Source: Terriglobales bacterium (GTDB lineage: Bacteria > Acidobacteriota > Terriglobia > Terriglobales > Acidobacteriaceae). Taken from it: a stretch of 64,000 nucleotides of DNA. Positions 37,846 to 47,308 of this stretch are shown piece by piece (the stretch's first letter is position 1; each line of letters opens with the position of its first letter). The stretch spans positions 62,001 through 126,000 of the forward strand of contig DATHMF010000086.1 of assembly GCA_035487355.1 (NCBI GenBank). The letters are read 5' to 3'. The position numbers and the translations under genes are program-made. Under the pieces are notes generated by a model. It was not told where the DNA came from and did no database searches. It was given only the letters and a program-made list of their open reading frames with translations.

Positions 37846-39117
37846 ATGACGAAAATCCTGCTTATTACAATCACCGGCGATGACAAGCCCGGACTTACCA
37901 GCGCCTTTGCCCAGGTGCTGGCGGAATCAGAGGCCATCCTTGTGGATATCGGCCAGGCCGTGATTCACGATGCGTTGGCGCTCGGGCTGATGGTCAGGAT
38001 CAATTCCACGAGCAACATCAAAGGCGTGGAACATGCCATCCGGGAAAAAGCACGCGCACTAGGGGTAACGGCGCGCATCAGTCATATCTCGGAAGAGCAC
38101 TATCGCGATTGGGTGCGGAAGCAGCATAAGCAGCGTTTTATCGTGACCTTGCTTGCGCCGCAGATCACGGCAGAGCAACTGGCGATTGTGACCGGTGTAT
38201 TTTCCACGCACAACCTGAACATTGACATCATGGACCGATTGTCAGCGCGCGCTTCTGCCAGCGACCCAGGTGAGCCGCGCATGTGCATCGAGTTCACCAT
38301 CTCGGGCGATCTGGTAAGCGCGGTAGAGCTGCGACGCACTCTGCTCACACTCGCCGACCAGCAAGAGTTCGATATTGCCGTGCAGGAAGACTCCATCTTT
38401 CGCCGCAACCGCAGGCTGGTGGTCTTTGATATGGATTCCACGCTCATCCAGATGGAAGTGATTGACGAACTGGCGCGACTGGCTGGAGTGGGCGAGCAAG
38501 TTTCTGCCATCACCGCTGCCGCCATGCGAGGAGAGCTGGATTTCAACGCCAGCTTTCGCAAACGCTTGAATTTGCTGAAAGGGCTTTCGGCCGATGTGTT
38601 AGAAGATGTCGCGTCGAGGCTGCCGATCACGCCCGGCGCGCACCGGCTGCTGCGGACTCTCAAGGCGCTGGGATACAAAACGGCGATCCTCTCCGGCGGG
38701 TTTACTTGCTTTGCCCAGAAGCTGCAAAGCGAGCTCGGCTTTGACTACGTTTACGCCAACGAATTGGATATCGCCGATGGTTTGCTTACAGGGGAGCCGG
38801 CGGGAGAGATCATTAATGGAGCGCGCAAGGCCGAGTTGCTGAAGCAGATTGCCGAGCAGGAAGAAATCTCTCTGGAGCAGACAATCGCCGTGGGAGATGG
38901 CGCCAACGATCTCCCGATGTTGAGCGTCGCCGGGCTAGGAGTGGCCTTTCATGCCAAGCCTTTAGTTCGCGGGAAAGCAGAACACTCGATCTCGCGCATG
39001 GGACTGGACGCGTTGCTGTATTTACTCGGTCTTCGAGATCGGCACATGGAAAGCGGTTCTCGGTTCTCCACGGCAAGCCGGGACAGGTCAGTTCTCGGTT
39101 CTCAGAAGGAGGATTAA
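37846..39117 (+). CDS. serB: Phosphoserine phosphatase SerB with ACT domains
   Basis: 423 aa. It dephosphorylates phosphoserine in the last step of serine synthesis; cytoplasmic. N-terminal ACT-type regulatory domains span about residues 1-165 (MTKILLITITGDDKPGLTSA; FIVTLLAPQITAEQLAIVTG). The HAD domain has motif I VVFDMDSTLIQMEVIDELA, motif II ILSGGFTCFAQKL, and motif III/IV VAVGDGANDLPMLSVAGLGV-like sequence. The last ~25 residues (after LLYLLGLRDRHM) are Ser/Arg-rich and encoded by an intergenic repeat (about 39055-39105) that shares 21 identical nt with 22333-22353. The natural end was probably near residue 395-400. The start ATG has no strong SD. Confidence 0.95.
   Translation: MTKILLITITGDDKPGLTSAFAQVLAESEAILVDIGQAVIHDALALGLMVRINSTSNIKGVEHAIREKARALGVTARISHISEEHYRDWVRKQHKQRFIVTLLAPQITAEQLAIVTGVFSTHNLNIDIMDRLSARASASDPGEPRMCIEFTISGDLVSAVELRRTLLTLADQQEFDIAVQEDSIFRRNRRLVVFDMDSTLIQMEVIDELARLAGVGEQVSAITAAAMRGELDFNASFRKRLNLLKGLSADVLEDVASRLPITPGAHRLLRTLKALGYKTAILSGGFTCFAQKLQSELGFDYVYANELDIADGLLTGEPAGEIINGARKAELLKQIAEQEEISLEQTIAVGDGANDLPMLSVAGLGVAFHAKPLVRGKAEHSISRMGLDALLYLLGLRDRHMESGSRFSTASRDRSVLGSQKED
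39055..39105. repeat. Dispersed repeat read through as the serB 3' end
   Basis: CGGTTCTC/AGTTCTCGG units flank a 21-nt core at 39068-39088 that is identical to 22333-22353; a related inverted copy lies at 16008-16035. The serB reading frame passes through it and stops at 39115-39117. Confidence 0.65.
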
Positions 39118-39152
39118 GTGGGTACTTCTTCGCCAGTCCTACCGGAAACACA

Positions 39153-39668
39153 ATGAGACGAATATTGGCCGTTCTTGGATCTGCGCTTTTTCTCGTCATC
39201 GCTCCGGGCGGTGTTGCCGGGCTCGTGCCCTGGTGGATATCACGCTGGCGGATGCAAGCTCCCTTGCTTGGCCTTCCACCCATTCGCTTTGCCGGTGGGC
39301 TCTTGATCGCGGCCGGTCTTCCGGTGCTGCTGGATTCGTTTGCCCGCTTTGCGCTCAAGGGCTTGGGAACGCCAGCGCCGGTCTTCCCAACCCGTCACCT
39401 CGTGGTCAGCGGGCTCTATCATCATGTACGCAATCCTATGTACGTTGCGGTGGTTTCGTTGATCTTTGGCCAGGGGCTGCTGCTGGGAAATCTGCGGGTC
39501 ATCGAGTACGGGTTTTCCGTCTGGCTGGCGTTTCATCTGTTTGTGTTGCTGTATGAGGAGCCCACATTGCGCTCAACTTTCGGAGATGAATATAAGGTCT
39601 TTTGTGCCAATGTCCCGCGATGGATTCCGCGCCTTAGACCGTGGAGAACAAGCGAGCAGCAAAAGTAA
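39153..39668 (+). CDS. Isoprenylcysteine methyltransferase-family membrane protein
   Basis: 171 aa with about four hydrophobic helices (ILAVLGSALFLVIAPGGVAG; FAGGLLIAAGLPVLLDSFA; VAVVSLIFGQGLLLGNL; FSVWLAFHLFVLLYEE). The conserved methyltransferase region reads LVVSGLYHHVRNPMYVAVVS, then EEPTLRSTFGDEYKVFCANV. This is the ICMT/PEMT-type SAM-binding hallmark, shared with the gene at 20701. It starts 35 bp after serB, so co-transcription is possible. Substrate unknown. Confidence 0.87.
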   Translation: MRRILAVLGSALFLVIAPGGVAGLVPWWISRWRMQAPLLGLPPIRFAGGLLIAAGLPVLLDSFARFALKGLGTPAPVFPTRHLVVSGLYHHVRNPMYVAVVSLIFGQGLLLGNLRVIEYGFSVWLAFHLFVLLYEEPTLRSTFGDEYKVFCANVPRWIPRLRPWRTSEQQK

Positions 39669-39829
39669 ATGTTTTTCTTTTCGCGGCAGTCTGAAGGATG
39701 TTGGCAATCCACCCGCTAGCTCCGAAAATGGTCTAAGATGTCTGAGATCGAGATACAAAGTATAGAGATTCGGTTGACACGTATGTCTCCAATCTGCTTG
39801 GGGATATCTGCCGCATAGGCGCAGGTGCA

Positions 39830-39859
39830 TTGACATGCTGTGCTCCTAACGCTTACCTT
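39830..39859 (+). promoter_or_regulatory. Putative promoter of the M16 peptidase pair
   Basis: TTGACA (39830-39835) and TACCTT (39854-39859) with 18-nt spacing, about 28 bp before the ATG at 39887. The -10 is weak. A second TTGACA at 39774-39779 has no good -10. Confidence 0.35.
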
Positions 39860-39886
39860 GAACTCTCTCGTACGTCTTGAGGTGTT

Positions 39887-41431
39887 ATGAAACGTCTGCT
39901 TGTTTTCTTCTCTTTCCTTGTCTTGTTTGCCGCTTCCGGCAGTCTTTGCGTGGCCCAGGACATGGCCTCCTTTGAAAAACGGGTAACTGTAAAGAAGCTG
40001 GCCAACGGGCTCACGGTGGTGATCTGTGAGAGGCCTGAGGCTCCTGTGGTCTCGTTCTTTACCCACGTGGACGTGGGTGACGCACAGGACCCCAAGGGCC
40101 AGACCGGCCTGGCCCACATGTTTGAGCACATGGCCTTCAAGGGCACCGACAAAATTGGCAGCACCAACTGGCCCGCTGAAAAAGCGGCCCTGCAGAAGGT
40201 AGAGCGCGCCTACCAGGAGTATGACCGCGAGCGCATCAAAGAGGTCGGCCGCGATGAACAAAAGATTGCCGCCGCCAAGAAAGCCTGGGAAGATGCCCGC
40301 GACGAAGCGGAGAAATACGTAGCCGTAAATCAGTATGACGAAATCCTGGAGCGCAATGGCGCTGAGGGCATGAACGCCAACACCAGCATGGATGAAACCC
40401 AATACTATTATTCCCTGCCCTCTAACCGCGTGGAGCTTTGGGCTTACATGGAATCGGAGCGCTTTCTGCATCCGGTGATGCGCGAGTTCTACAAGGAGCG
40501 CGACGTGGTGTACGAAGAGCGGCGCATGCGCGTGGATAGCAGCCCTATCGGACGGCTGGTGGAGCAGTTCCAGGCTGCGTCATTCGTGGTGCATCCTTAT
40601 CACAATGAAGGAATCGGCGATGCCTCAGAAATCACCAGTTTTTCTGCCAGCGACGCGCAGCAATTTTTCGACAAATACTACGTGCCTGCGAACATGGTGA
40701 TCGCGATTGTCGGCGACGTGACGCCCAAGCAGGTCATGCCGATCGTCGAAAAATATTTTGGCCGGCTGCCGGCCAAACCCGCACCCGAGCCCCTGCATGT
40801 GGTTGAGCCTCCGCAGCGCTCCGAGCGTACGGTTACGGTGTTTGACACTGCACAGCCGATTTACCTGGAAGGCTACCACCGGCCTGACTTCCGCGATCCC
40901 GATGACGCCGTGTATGACGTCTTGTCTGACCTGTTCTCCAACGGCCGCACCTCCCGCCTTTACCGCGCCCTGGTACGTGACAAGAAGATTGCCGTGGAAG
41001 CAGAAGGATTCACCGGCTTCCCGGGTGTCAAATACCCCAGCTTATTTGCTTTCTACGCCATTCCCAGCCGCGGACATACACCCGCGGAGTTGCAGGCGGC
41101 TATCCACGAAGAAATTGACCGCATGGTCAATCAGGATGTAACCGACGAAGAGCTGCAAATGGTAAAGACGCGCGCCAAGGCTGACCTGATTCGCGGGTTG
41201 GCCAACAACGATGGGCTGGCCCAGCAACTCGGGGTTGTGCAAGCTTACTATGGCGACTGGCGCGAACTCTTCCGCCAGGTGGACCGCATTGAAAAGGTGA
41301 CCAAGGCCGACATTCGGCGGGTAGCAGCCAAGACCTTTACCCGAGAAAATCGCACGACCGCCGTGCTGGAAAACAATGCTACGGCAGCCAATGCGACATC
41401 GTCGAATTCCAAATCAGGAGCAAAGCAATGA
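39887..41431 (+). CDS. M16 family zinc metallopeptidase (active subunit)
   Basis: 514 aa with signal peptide (MKRLLVFFSFLVLFAASGSL), so periplasmic. The zinc motif HxxEH is intact in LAHMFEHMAFKGT (about residues 75-79), and the distal Glu region lies near DEAEKYVAVNQYDEIL / RDVVYEERRMRVDSSP. The C-terminal M16 domain has LYRALVRDKKIAVEAEGFTG. The stop overlaps the next gene's ATG (ATGA), as expected for subunits of a heterodimeric M16 protease like those described in other bacteria. A ~60-residue insertion after the zinc motif (IKEVGRDEQKIAAAKKAWED) is helical and is typical of this subgroup. Confidence 0.93.
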   Translation: MKRLLVFFSFLVLFAASGSLCVAQDMASFEKRVTVKKLANGLTVVICERPEAPVVSFFTHVDVGDAQDPKGQTGLAHMFEHMAFKGTDKIGSTNWPAEKAALQKVERAYQEYDRERIKEVGRDEQKIAAAKKAWEDARDEAEKYVAVNQYDEILERNGAEGMNANTSMDETQYYYSLPSNRVELWAYMESERFLHPVMREFYKERDVVYEERRMRVDSSPIGRLVEQFQAASFVVHPYHNEGIGDASEITSFSASDAQQFFDKYYVPANMVIAIVGDVTPKQVMPIVEKYFGRLPAKPAPEPLHVVEPPQRSERTVTVFDTAQPIYLEGYHRPDFRDPDDAVYDVLSDLFSNGRTSRLYRALVRDKKIAVEAEGFTGFPGVKYPSLFAFYAIPSRGHTPAELQAAIHEEIDRMVNQDVTDEELQMVKTRAKADLIRGLANNDGLAQQLGVVQAYYGDWRELFRQVDRIEKVTKADIRRVAAKTFTRENRTTAVLENNATAANATSSNSKSGAKQ

Positions 41432-43686
41432 ACTTGCAGAATCGAACAGTGCGTACGTTGTTGAGTGGAGTTCTTTTGCTGCCCGTTCTTTTGTTGCCCC
41501 TGGCAGGAGCGGCACAAACACCGGGAAAAGATGCGTCATCTTCGACGGCGCCAGAGAAGAAACTGTCTGTCGCCACCACAGATGAAAAGAAAGTGGAAAA
41601 GAAAGATACAACGGCGGCCCCCAGGACTGCAGCCAAACCCTGGGAAAGAATTACATTTCCGCCACTGCACGCATTTCATCCGCAGCACCCCAAGCGGATC
41701 GAATTCTCCAACGGCCTGGTGGTTTTCCTGCAGGAAGACCACGAATTACCGCTGATTGACGGGACCATTCGCATTCGCGGTGGTTCGCGCGATGAACCCG
41801 CTGGCAAAACCGGTCTGGCGAGTGTTTATGGACATACATGGCGCCTGGGTGGCACCACCAGCAAAACCGGCGATGAACTTGACGACTTTTTAGAAGCACG
41901 CGCAGCTAAAGTCGAAACCTCGAGCACCGTGGATTCCTCGCTTCTTTCCTGGTCGTGCCTGAAAGAAAACTTTGACGATGTGCTGAAAATCGCAGCCGAT
42001 GTGCTGGAGCATCCTGAATTTCGGGAAGACAAGCTCGACTTGACCAAGAAACAGATCTCGACCGGGATCTCGCGCCGCAATGATGATCCTGAATCTATTG
42101 CCTCGCGCGAAGCCAACAAACTGGCCTACGGCGCACAGAGCCCATACGCCAGGACCGCAGAGTATTACACCATTGCCGCCATTACTCGCGCCGATCTGGT
42201 GGATTGGCACAACCAGTTCGTTCATCCCAACAATATGATCCTGGGCGTAGTAGGGGATTTTGACTCTACTGCCATGGAAGCCAAACTGCGCCAGGCTTTT
42301 GGCGACCTACCGCGTGGACCGGAAGCCGAACGCGATCCCAAAGTTGCAATTGATCCGGCCTCGCCCGGAGTCTATTTCGTCGAAAAAGACGACGTTGACC
42401 AGAGCACGATTGAGATGGTGCACCTGGGAATTCGGCGCGACAATCCGGATTATTATGCGATTTCGGTCATGAATGAGATTCTTGGCGGCGGATTCTCCAG
42501 CCGGCTGGTTGCTAACTGCCGCACCAAGCAGGGACTCGCATACGGAGTCGGGGGCGGGGTTGGGGCCTTTTATGGCCACGTTGGGACCTTCCGCGTTTCC
42601 ATGGGCACCAAGAGCAGCACCACAGGCGCGGGCATTGACTGCCTTTACGGCCAGTTGGATGACCTGGAAAAGAAGCCGGTGACCGAGGCTGAGCTCAAGC
42701 GCGCCAAAGACACGATCTTGAACTCATTCATCTTCCAATTTGATGACAAAGACAAAGTCCTGCAGGAGCAGATGGTCTATGAATACTTTGGCTATCCTGC
42801 TGACTTTCTGGAGCGCTTCCCCGCCAACATTAAAAAAGTGACGGTAGATGATGTGGAACGGGTGGCGCTCAAGTATATCCACAAAGACCAGTTGAAGATG
42901 CTGGTGGTGGGCAACTCTAAAGATTTCGACCGCGATCTTTCCACTTTTGGGAAGGTCAACAAGATTGATATCACCATCCCCGAAGCGCCTCCCTCGGCTG
43001 TTTCCGCCAGCGCAAAGCCGGCGGCCACGAATCCGGAAGGTAAGGCCCTCATCGCCAAAGTCGCCACGGCTCTCGGCGACAAGAAAAAATTGCGCGCCGT
43101 GAAGTCCATACGGCAAACCATCACCAGCGTGCGCAAAACCCCGCAGGGCGATATCTCATTGGATATTGACCAGACCATCGTCTATCCCGATCAGGTCTAT
43201 GTGAAGGCGAAGACGTCAATGGGCGAAATGACCACCGTAATCACGCCGCAAAAAGCCTCCATGGACATGGGAGGCCAGCATCGCGACATGCCCTCGGCCA
43301 TGCGCGACGAAAACCTGAAGGTGATCAGGCGCGACCCCATCTACATCTTGCAGCATGCCGGCGATTCCAAATACACCTTTACCGCTTCGGGCGACGATAC
43401 CATCGAGGGAGTGCAGACGAAAATCCTGGCCATCAATGCCGATGGAATTGAGGTGAAGTGGTATGTAGACCCCAGCAGCGGCCATCTGCTGCGGGCGGCA
43501 TTTCACACGCAAACCATGCAAGGACCAGCCGAGCGCGTAGTGGATTACTCCGATTGGCGCGACGCCAGCGGGCTCTCGCTGCCTTACAAACGAACGGTAA
43601 CGGAAAACGGAGCGACATCGAGCGAAGATACCATTAAGTCGATTGAGTTGAATCCTGTGGTGGATCCCAAGTTGTTTACGCCGTAG
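41428..43686 (+). CDS. M16 family protein, inactive subunit fused to a LolA-like domain
   Basis: 752 aa with a signal peptide (RTLLSGVLLLPVLLLPLAGA) and a charged linker (about residues 30-75). The M16 domain is recognisable (RIEFSNGLVVFLQEDHELPL) but where HxxEH should be it reads LASVYGHTWRLGGT, so the zinc site is lost. M16 C-domain features follow (TKQGLAYGVGGGVGAFYG). Residues about 530-752 form a separate beta domain (IRQTITSVRKTPQGDISLDI; IEVKWYVDPSSGHLLRAAFH; SDWRDASGLSLPYKRTVTEN) resembling the LolA/LolB lipoprotein-carrier fold. It overlaps the active M16 gene by 4 nt, which fits an active/inactive heterodimer. Fusion to a LolA-like domain is unusual. Confidence 0.9.
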   Translation: MNLQNRTVRTLLSGVLLLPVLLLPLAGAAQTPGKDASSSTAPEKKLSVATTDEKKVEKKDTTAAPRTAAKPWERITFPPLHAFHPQHPKRIEFSNGLVVFLQEDHELPLIDGTIRIRGGSRDEPAGKTGLASVYGHTWRLGGTTSKTGDELDDFLEARAAKVETSSTVDSSLLSWSCLKENFDDVLKIAADVLEHPEFREDKLDLTKKQISTGISRRNDDPESIASREANKLAYGAQSPYARTAEYYTIAAITRADLVDWHNQFVHPNNMILGVVGDFDSTAMEAKLRQAFGDLPRGPEAERDPKVAIDPASPGVYFVEKDDVDQSTIEMVHLGIRRDNPDYYAISVMNEILGGGFSSRLVANCRTKQGLAYGVGGGVGAFYGHVGTFRVSMGTKSSTTGAGIDCLYGQLDDLEKKPVTEAELKRAKDTILNSFIFQFDDKDKVLQEQMVYEYFGYPADFLERFPANIKKVTVDDVERVALKYIHKDQLKMLVVGNSKDFDRDLSTFGKVNKIDITIPEAPPSAVSASAKPAATNPEGKALIAKVATALGDKKKLRAVKSIRQTITSVRKTPQGDISLDIDQTIVYPDQVYVKAKTSMGEMTTVITPQKASMDMGGQHRDMPSAMRDENLKVIRRDPIYILQHAGDSKYTFTASGDDTIEGVQTKILAINADGIEVKWYVDPSSGHLLRAAFHTQTMQGPAERVVDYSDWRDASGLSLPYKRTVTENGATSSEDTIKSIELNPVVDPKLFTP

Positions 43687-43742
43687 TAGAGATTGGGTAA
43701 TTGTAATTGGTTATTTGGTTAACCATTTCCCGTTTTGGGACT

Positions 43743-45530
43743 TCAACCCATGATTTGCACTTTTGCACGGTCTCTGCGAGACGCAAGAACTCTCGCGAGA
43801 GCGTCACGCAGTGCAACTGTGTCTCCGGCTGGAACCAGCATAAGTTTCTGATGCTTCTCGATCCCGCATTCCGGCGAAGCAATCACGGGAATGCCGGCCG
43901 CCAACGACCGCAGCAGCGGACGCGGAGCGTTCTCGACAAATGCCGGCTGAACCACCACGGCAGCCTGATCTAACCAATCTGGTGCGGCCTGGGCGAGCGT
44001 GCATCCCTCCCAAAACTTCCCAGATTCGAGCAGACTTCCGAGAACTACGAGTTTTTGAAGCGAACCTTGCAGTGCCTCGCGCAACTCGTATGCGCCTTTG
44101 CGGGCAACAGCAGGTCCGGGGAAAACAATGCATGAGCCGGGCTGATGCCGATGCGCGACCTTGGGCAGCTTCCACGCCAGTCTCGTGGTCTTGCGGGGAA
44201 ACATGCCGGCCAGAAATGAGTGTGGGGTAATGATGCTCTCAGCGTGTTCCAGAGCTTCGGCTTCGGCCTCGACCATCCATGCCGGCGCCCGGAATTCCTG
44301 GAAGGTCTTGCGCTCTGGAAATCTCGCCGCCAGATCGTCGAGTCTCCTGTGCAGTGCCCGCAAGGGCATGCGCGTCATGAACACGCGAAACTCCCTGCCT
44401 CCCAGGTCGCCCCTTCGCCATAAGAACGGCAGCAGCGATTGCGCTACATAGAGATGAGAGGTCTTCATCGAAAGTCTTTTGCCGTAATACTCCGCCAGCT
44501 TCTGCGAGCGTTCCAGTTGCACTGCGATGGGAGGCAAATTTCTGAACTCTCCTGCACGCGTTTTGGCTGAAGAAAGAACTGTTGGCAACGTTGCGGCAAC
44601 GATCCGTGAATATCCATCGCAATTCCAGTTATATCTCTGCCGCTGCAAGAAATTCGAATGCATGGGCAGAAACAATTCATCTGCATCCCGCCTGGTCTGT
44701 TGCGCAAATTCTTCAAACTCCGGCCAGCACTCTTCGATCAGGAATGCCGCGTTGCCGGCTGAGATGGAATTTTTGGCCTTCACATTGCGAAAACAACTTT
44801 CTACTGCGCAATCTGTGCATGTATTGATCCGGATGCTGGGGCGCCCCGCCGGCCGATGTTCGTTCATGCGCAGCAAACCATGCTTGCCGCGAAAAGTAAT
44901 GATCAGTTCATCCCGGGAAAGCCGGGCGGTTATGAGGATGTCTTGCTCCGGACGAAAGCGAAGATCAACGTAGTTCCAGAAAATCGTAGCGTCTCTTCCC
45001 TGCGCGGCCGCAGAGCCAGGAACAGCCGCCGTGTGGGCGTGCCGCTCGACGATCTCGCAGCCCGTCCTCAGAGCTATATCGTACAAAGCGTTGGAGAGCT
45101 GGCACAGACCACCGCCAACGGTAGGAATCAAACAGCCCTGACGAAGCTCGCGGCCGGTAGCGTAGCCCTCAGACTTTGTGGCTTTGCCAATCTGCTGCCA
45201 AAAGCTGAACAACTGGTTTGCAGGCACTTCAACCAGATGCAACCGGCTACAGGCCCGGCGCAGATTCTGTACCTTTCCAAGTTGAAGGGATTGCTCCACC
45301 GAACTCTCAGCCGTCCACAGAGGCGACCTGGTTTCAGTAAGTAAGAGGGGATAATCCGTCAGCTTGCCCGCGGCAAGAGTGTGTAAAGGCGCACGCAGGT
45401 CTGTGGCAAAGCGCACACAACGCAGTACTGCCGCTTTGGCCGCAAAGATAGCCGCTGAAATACGGGTTGGTTCTTCGGAGTGCAATCGGTCTACCCCATG
45501 TGCCATAAAAATGTGCCGTAATCCCGGCAT
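43743..45530 (-). CDS. VanW-domain and glycosyltransferase fusion protein
   Basis: 595 aa from ATG at 45530; an ATG at 45506 (MAHGVDRLHS) is also possible. Residues about 50-215 are a VanW domain (VPANQLFSFWQQIGKATKSE; LIPTVGGGLCQLSNALYDIA; CEIVERHAHT). A cysteine cluster follows near 235 (TCTDCAVESC), as in some iron-sulfur or zinc sites. The C-terminal ~250 residues look like a GT-B glycosyltransferase (GSCIVFPGPAVARKGAYELR; AAVVVQPAFVENAPRPLLRS; ASPECGIEKHQ). VanW itself has no established activity. The joined architecture suggests a role in envelope glycan modification (inference). The reading frame lacks a signal peptide. It is convergent with the M16 pair. Confidence 0.82.
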   Translation of the reverse strand: MPGLRHIFMAHGVDRLHSEEPTRISAAIFAAKAAVLRCVRFATDLRAPLHTLAAGKLTDYPLLLTETRSPLWTAESSVEQSLQLGKVQNLRRACSRLHLVEVPANQLFSFWQQIGKATKSEGYATGRELRQGCLIPTVGGGLCQLSNALYDIALRTGCEIVERHAHTAAVPGSAAAQGRDATIFWNYVDLRFRPEQDILITARLSRDELIITFRGKHGLLRMNEHRPAGRPSIRINTCTDCAVESCFRNVKAKNSISAGNAAFLIEECWPEFEEFAQQTRRDADELFLPMHSNFLQRQRYNWNCDGYSRIVAATLPTVLSSAKTRAGEFRNLPPIAVQLERSQKLAEYYGKRLSMKTSHLYVAQSLLPFLWRRGDLGGREFRVFMTRMPLRALHRRLDDLAARFPERKTFQEFRAPAWMVEAEAEALEHAESIITPHSFLAGMFPRKTTRLAWKLPKVAHRHQPGSCIVFPGPAVARKGAYELREALQGSLQKLVVLGSLLESGKFWEGCTLAQAAPDWLDQAAVVVQPAFVENAPRPLLRSLAAGIPVIASPECGIEKHQKLMLVPAGDTVALRDALARVLASRRDRAKVQIMG

Positions 45531-45743
45531 TTCGCTGCTGTAACCAGCTAATCAGTGTTCCCCCGGCCACGATCGCCGCCGTTGCTGCAATCACGCGCCG
45601 GAGTTGTGAATATCCTCACTGCAGAAATAAGCAATTGGGATTCCACGGCGCGGCATCGGCGGGAACTTTCTGCGGCGGCAGCGCGTATATGAGGCTGAAG
45701 GTGAACTACACTCTGTCTTTGTCTTGATTTGAGAGGTGTTGCT

Positions 45744-46532
45744 ATGAAGAAGATCTTTTTAGCGCTATCGGTTTTGCTGGTCCTGACCTTGCCCGCGGCA
45801 GCGGATGACTGGAAGAAGGACTACACCATCTCTGGAAAACCCGAGGTGCGTCTGAGCACCGGAGACGGTTCGGTGGAATTTATTGTTTGGGAGCGCAAAC
45901 AGGTGAGCGTATCGGTTCACACCGAAGGCTGGCAGATCGGCTCAGACGGTGTAAGGATTGAAGAGCACCAGTCTGGAGACCGGGTCGAGGTGACGGTCCA
46001 CACTCCGCATGAGGGCTGGTTTTGCCTGTTCTGCAACCGCTCCATGCATGTGACGGTGAACCTGCCGCAGGAGGCGAACCTCGATCTTCATACCGGCGAC
46101 GGCTCCATCAAAGGCTCACGCGTCCACGGCAACCTGGACCTCAACACCGGAGATGGCTCGATTCGTATTGAAGATGCCGATGGCCAACTGTCGGCGCACA
46201 CCGGCGACGGAGGCATTCATGTTGACGGCAGGTTCGACGCTTTGAAGATCGAAACCGGCGATGGCAGCATTCACGCTGAAATCAATCGAGGATCAAAGAT
46301 GGTAAGCTCCTGGTACCTGCACTCGGGCGATGGCAGCATTGAGCTCCGTTTGCCGGAAGGTTTCTCGGCCAACCTGGACGCCCACACCGGCGATGGCAGT
46401 ATCAACTCCGACCTTTCTGCGCTGACGGACGAAGATAAACACAATCACACCTTGCGAGGCAAACTGAACGGCGGCGGTCCGCTGCTCGAGCTGCGCAGCG
46501 GAGATGGGTCGATTCATCTGGGGAAGAATTAG
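45744..46532 (+). CDS. Secreted DUF4097-like beta-helix protein with TGDGSI repeats
   Basis: 262 aa from ATG at 45744, with GAGAGGTG (about 45731) as SD. Signal peptide MKKIFLALSVLLVLTLPAAA. The rest is a series of short beta-strand repeats with the motif TGDGSI/SGDGSI about eight times (STGDGSVEF, HTGDGSIKG, NTGDGSIRI, HTGDGGIHV, ETGDGSIHA, HSGDGSIEL, HTGDGSINS, RSGDGSIHL), the DUF4097/adhesin-like right-handed beta-helix pattern. Two Cys are in one loop (WFCLFCNRSM). Periplasmic or surface-located; function unknown. The gene stands alone before a long gene-poor region. Confidence 0.85.
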   Translation: MKKIFLALSVLLVLTLPAAADDWKKDYTISGKPEVRLSTGDGSVEFIVWERKQVSVSVHTEGWQIGSDGVRIEEHQSGDRVEVTVHTPHEGWFCLFCNRSMHVTVNLPQEANLDLHTGDGSIKGSRVHGNLDLNTGDGSIRIEDADGQLSAHTGDGGIHVDGRFDALKIETGDGSIHAEINRGSKMVSSWYLHSGDGSIELRLPEGFSANLDAHTGDGSINSDLSALTDEDKHNHTLRGKLNGGGPLLELRSGDGSIHLGKN

Positions 46533-47308
46533 AGCGGGGTTGTTTCGGATCGGGTGGGGGCCCCCCTTTGCCAGCTTAGGGGTAATCTGTAAGTTATCCA
46601 TGACCCATGACCAAAATTTGGCACAAAGAAAATGACCAAGCGATCTTGAGGGACCCCACCCCCTTGCGCGCTTGGGGTGAAAGTCGTAAGTCATTCATAA
46701 TCAATGAGAGATAGGAATGGCTGCGCTAGTAACAAATGGGGTTTGGAACAAGGGTTTTGTTTACTTCGCGGTAAACTTAAAAGAAGTTTCGAGTTTCCAG
46801 TTTCAAGTTTCGAGCGACACCCAAAACTCCTTTTCAATAAATTTTCAAAGATCCATAAGGAGGCCAAAGCCTCCGCATTCTGGGTGCTGGATACACTTCC
46901 AAGCCCATGATGACCCAAGATTTATCAGAAAATCAATAGTTTGATACCACTTTGGTGCCAGGGGAAGAATCAGAACTCAATTTACCGCGGAGGCGCGGAG
47001 ACACGGAGAAAGTTAGTACCTTCATAAGCGCGGTATCCGTAATCATCTCACCAAATCACTCTGACAACGTCTAAGCAGGCTGGAGGCTAGGGGGGATGAC
47101 TGCAGATTCTGCACCTAGAGCATCGGGGAAGCCGCTCCAGTTTGCTACCCACATCGGCGCGAGCTAGGCCGCTTCCAGCAGTTCTGTATGGCGGGGCGAG
47201 CTTCCGATAAGACCACACTAATCGTTAGGTACAGATGATAATGCGCTCTGTTCTTCCCGGTTTGTGGATACGCCAAAGAACTTCCGAATGCGCGGTCCAC
47301 ACCGGTAG
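46533..47308. repeat. Gene-poor region with diverged repeats
   Basis: About 776 bp without a supported gene. 46545-46610 and 46640-46700 are diverged direct repeats of a C-run plus GCTTNGGGGT plus GTAAGTYATYCAT unit, related in style to the sequence at 50620-50705. 46785-46815 has GTTTC-GAGTTTCCAGTTTC tandem units, and 46984-47010 has a CGCGGAGACACGGAGAAAG unit (inverted copy of the GTGTCTCCGTG family). Nothing gene-like was found between 47010 and 47308. Confidence 0.55.

Noticed and set aside
44856-45344. Plus-strand open frame of 162 codons opposite the VanW fusion
   Set aside because: Composition is not protein-like and the minus-strand gene has clear domains.
46293-46694. 133-codon minus-strand frame opposite the DUF4097 gene
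   Set aside because: Shadow of the TGDGSI repeats plus repeat DNA.
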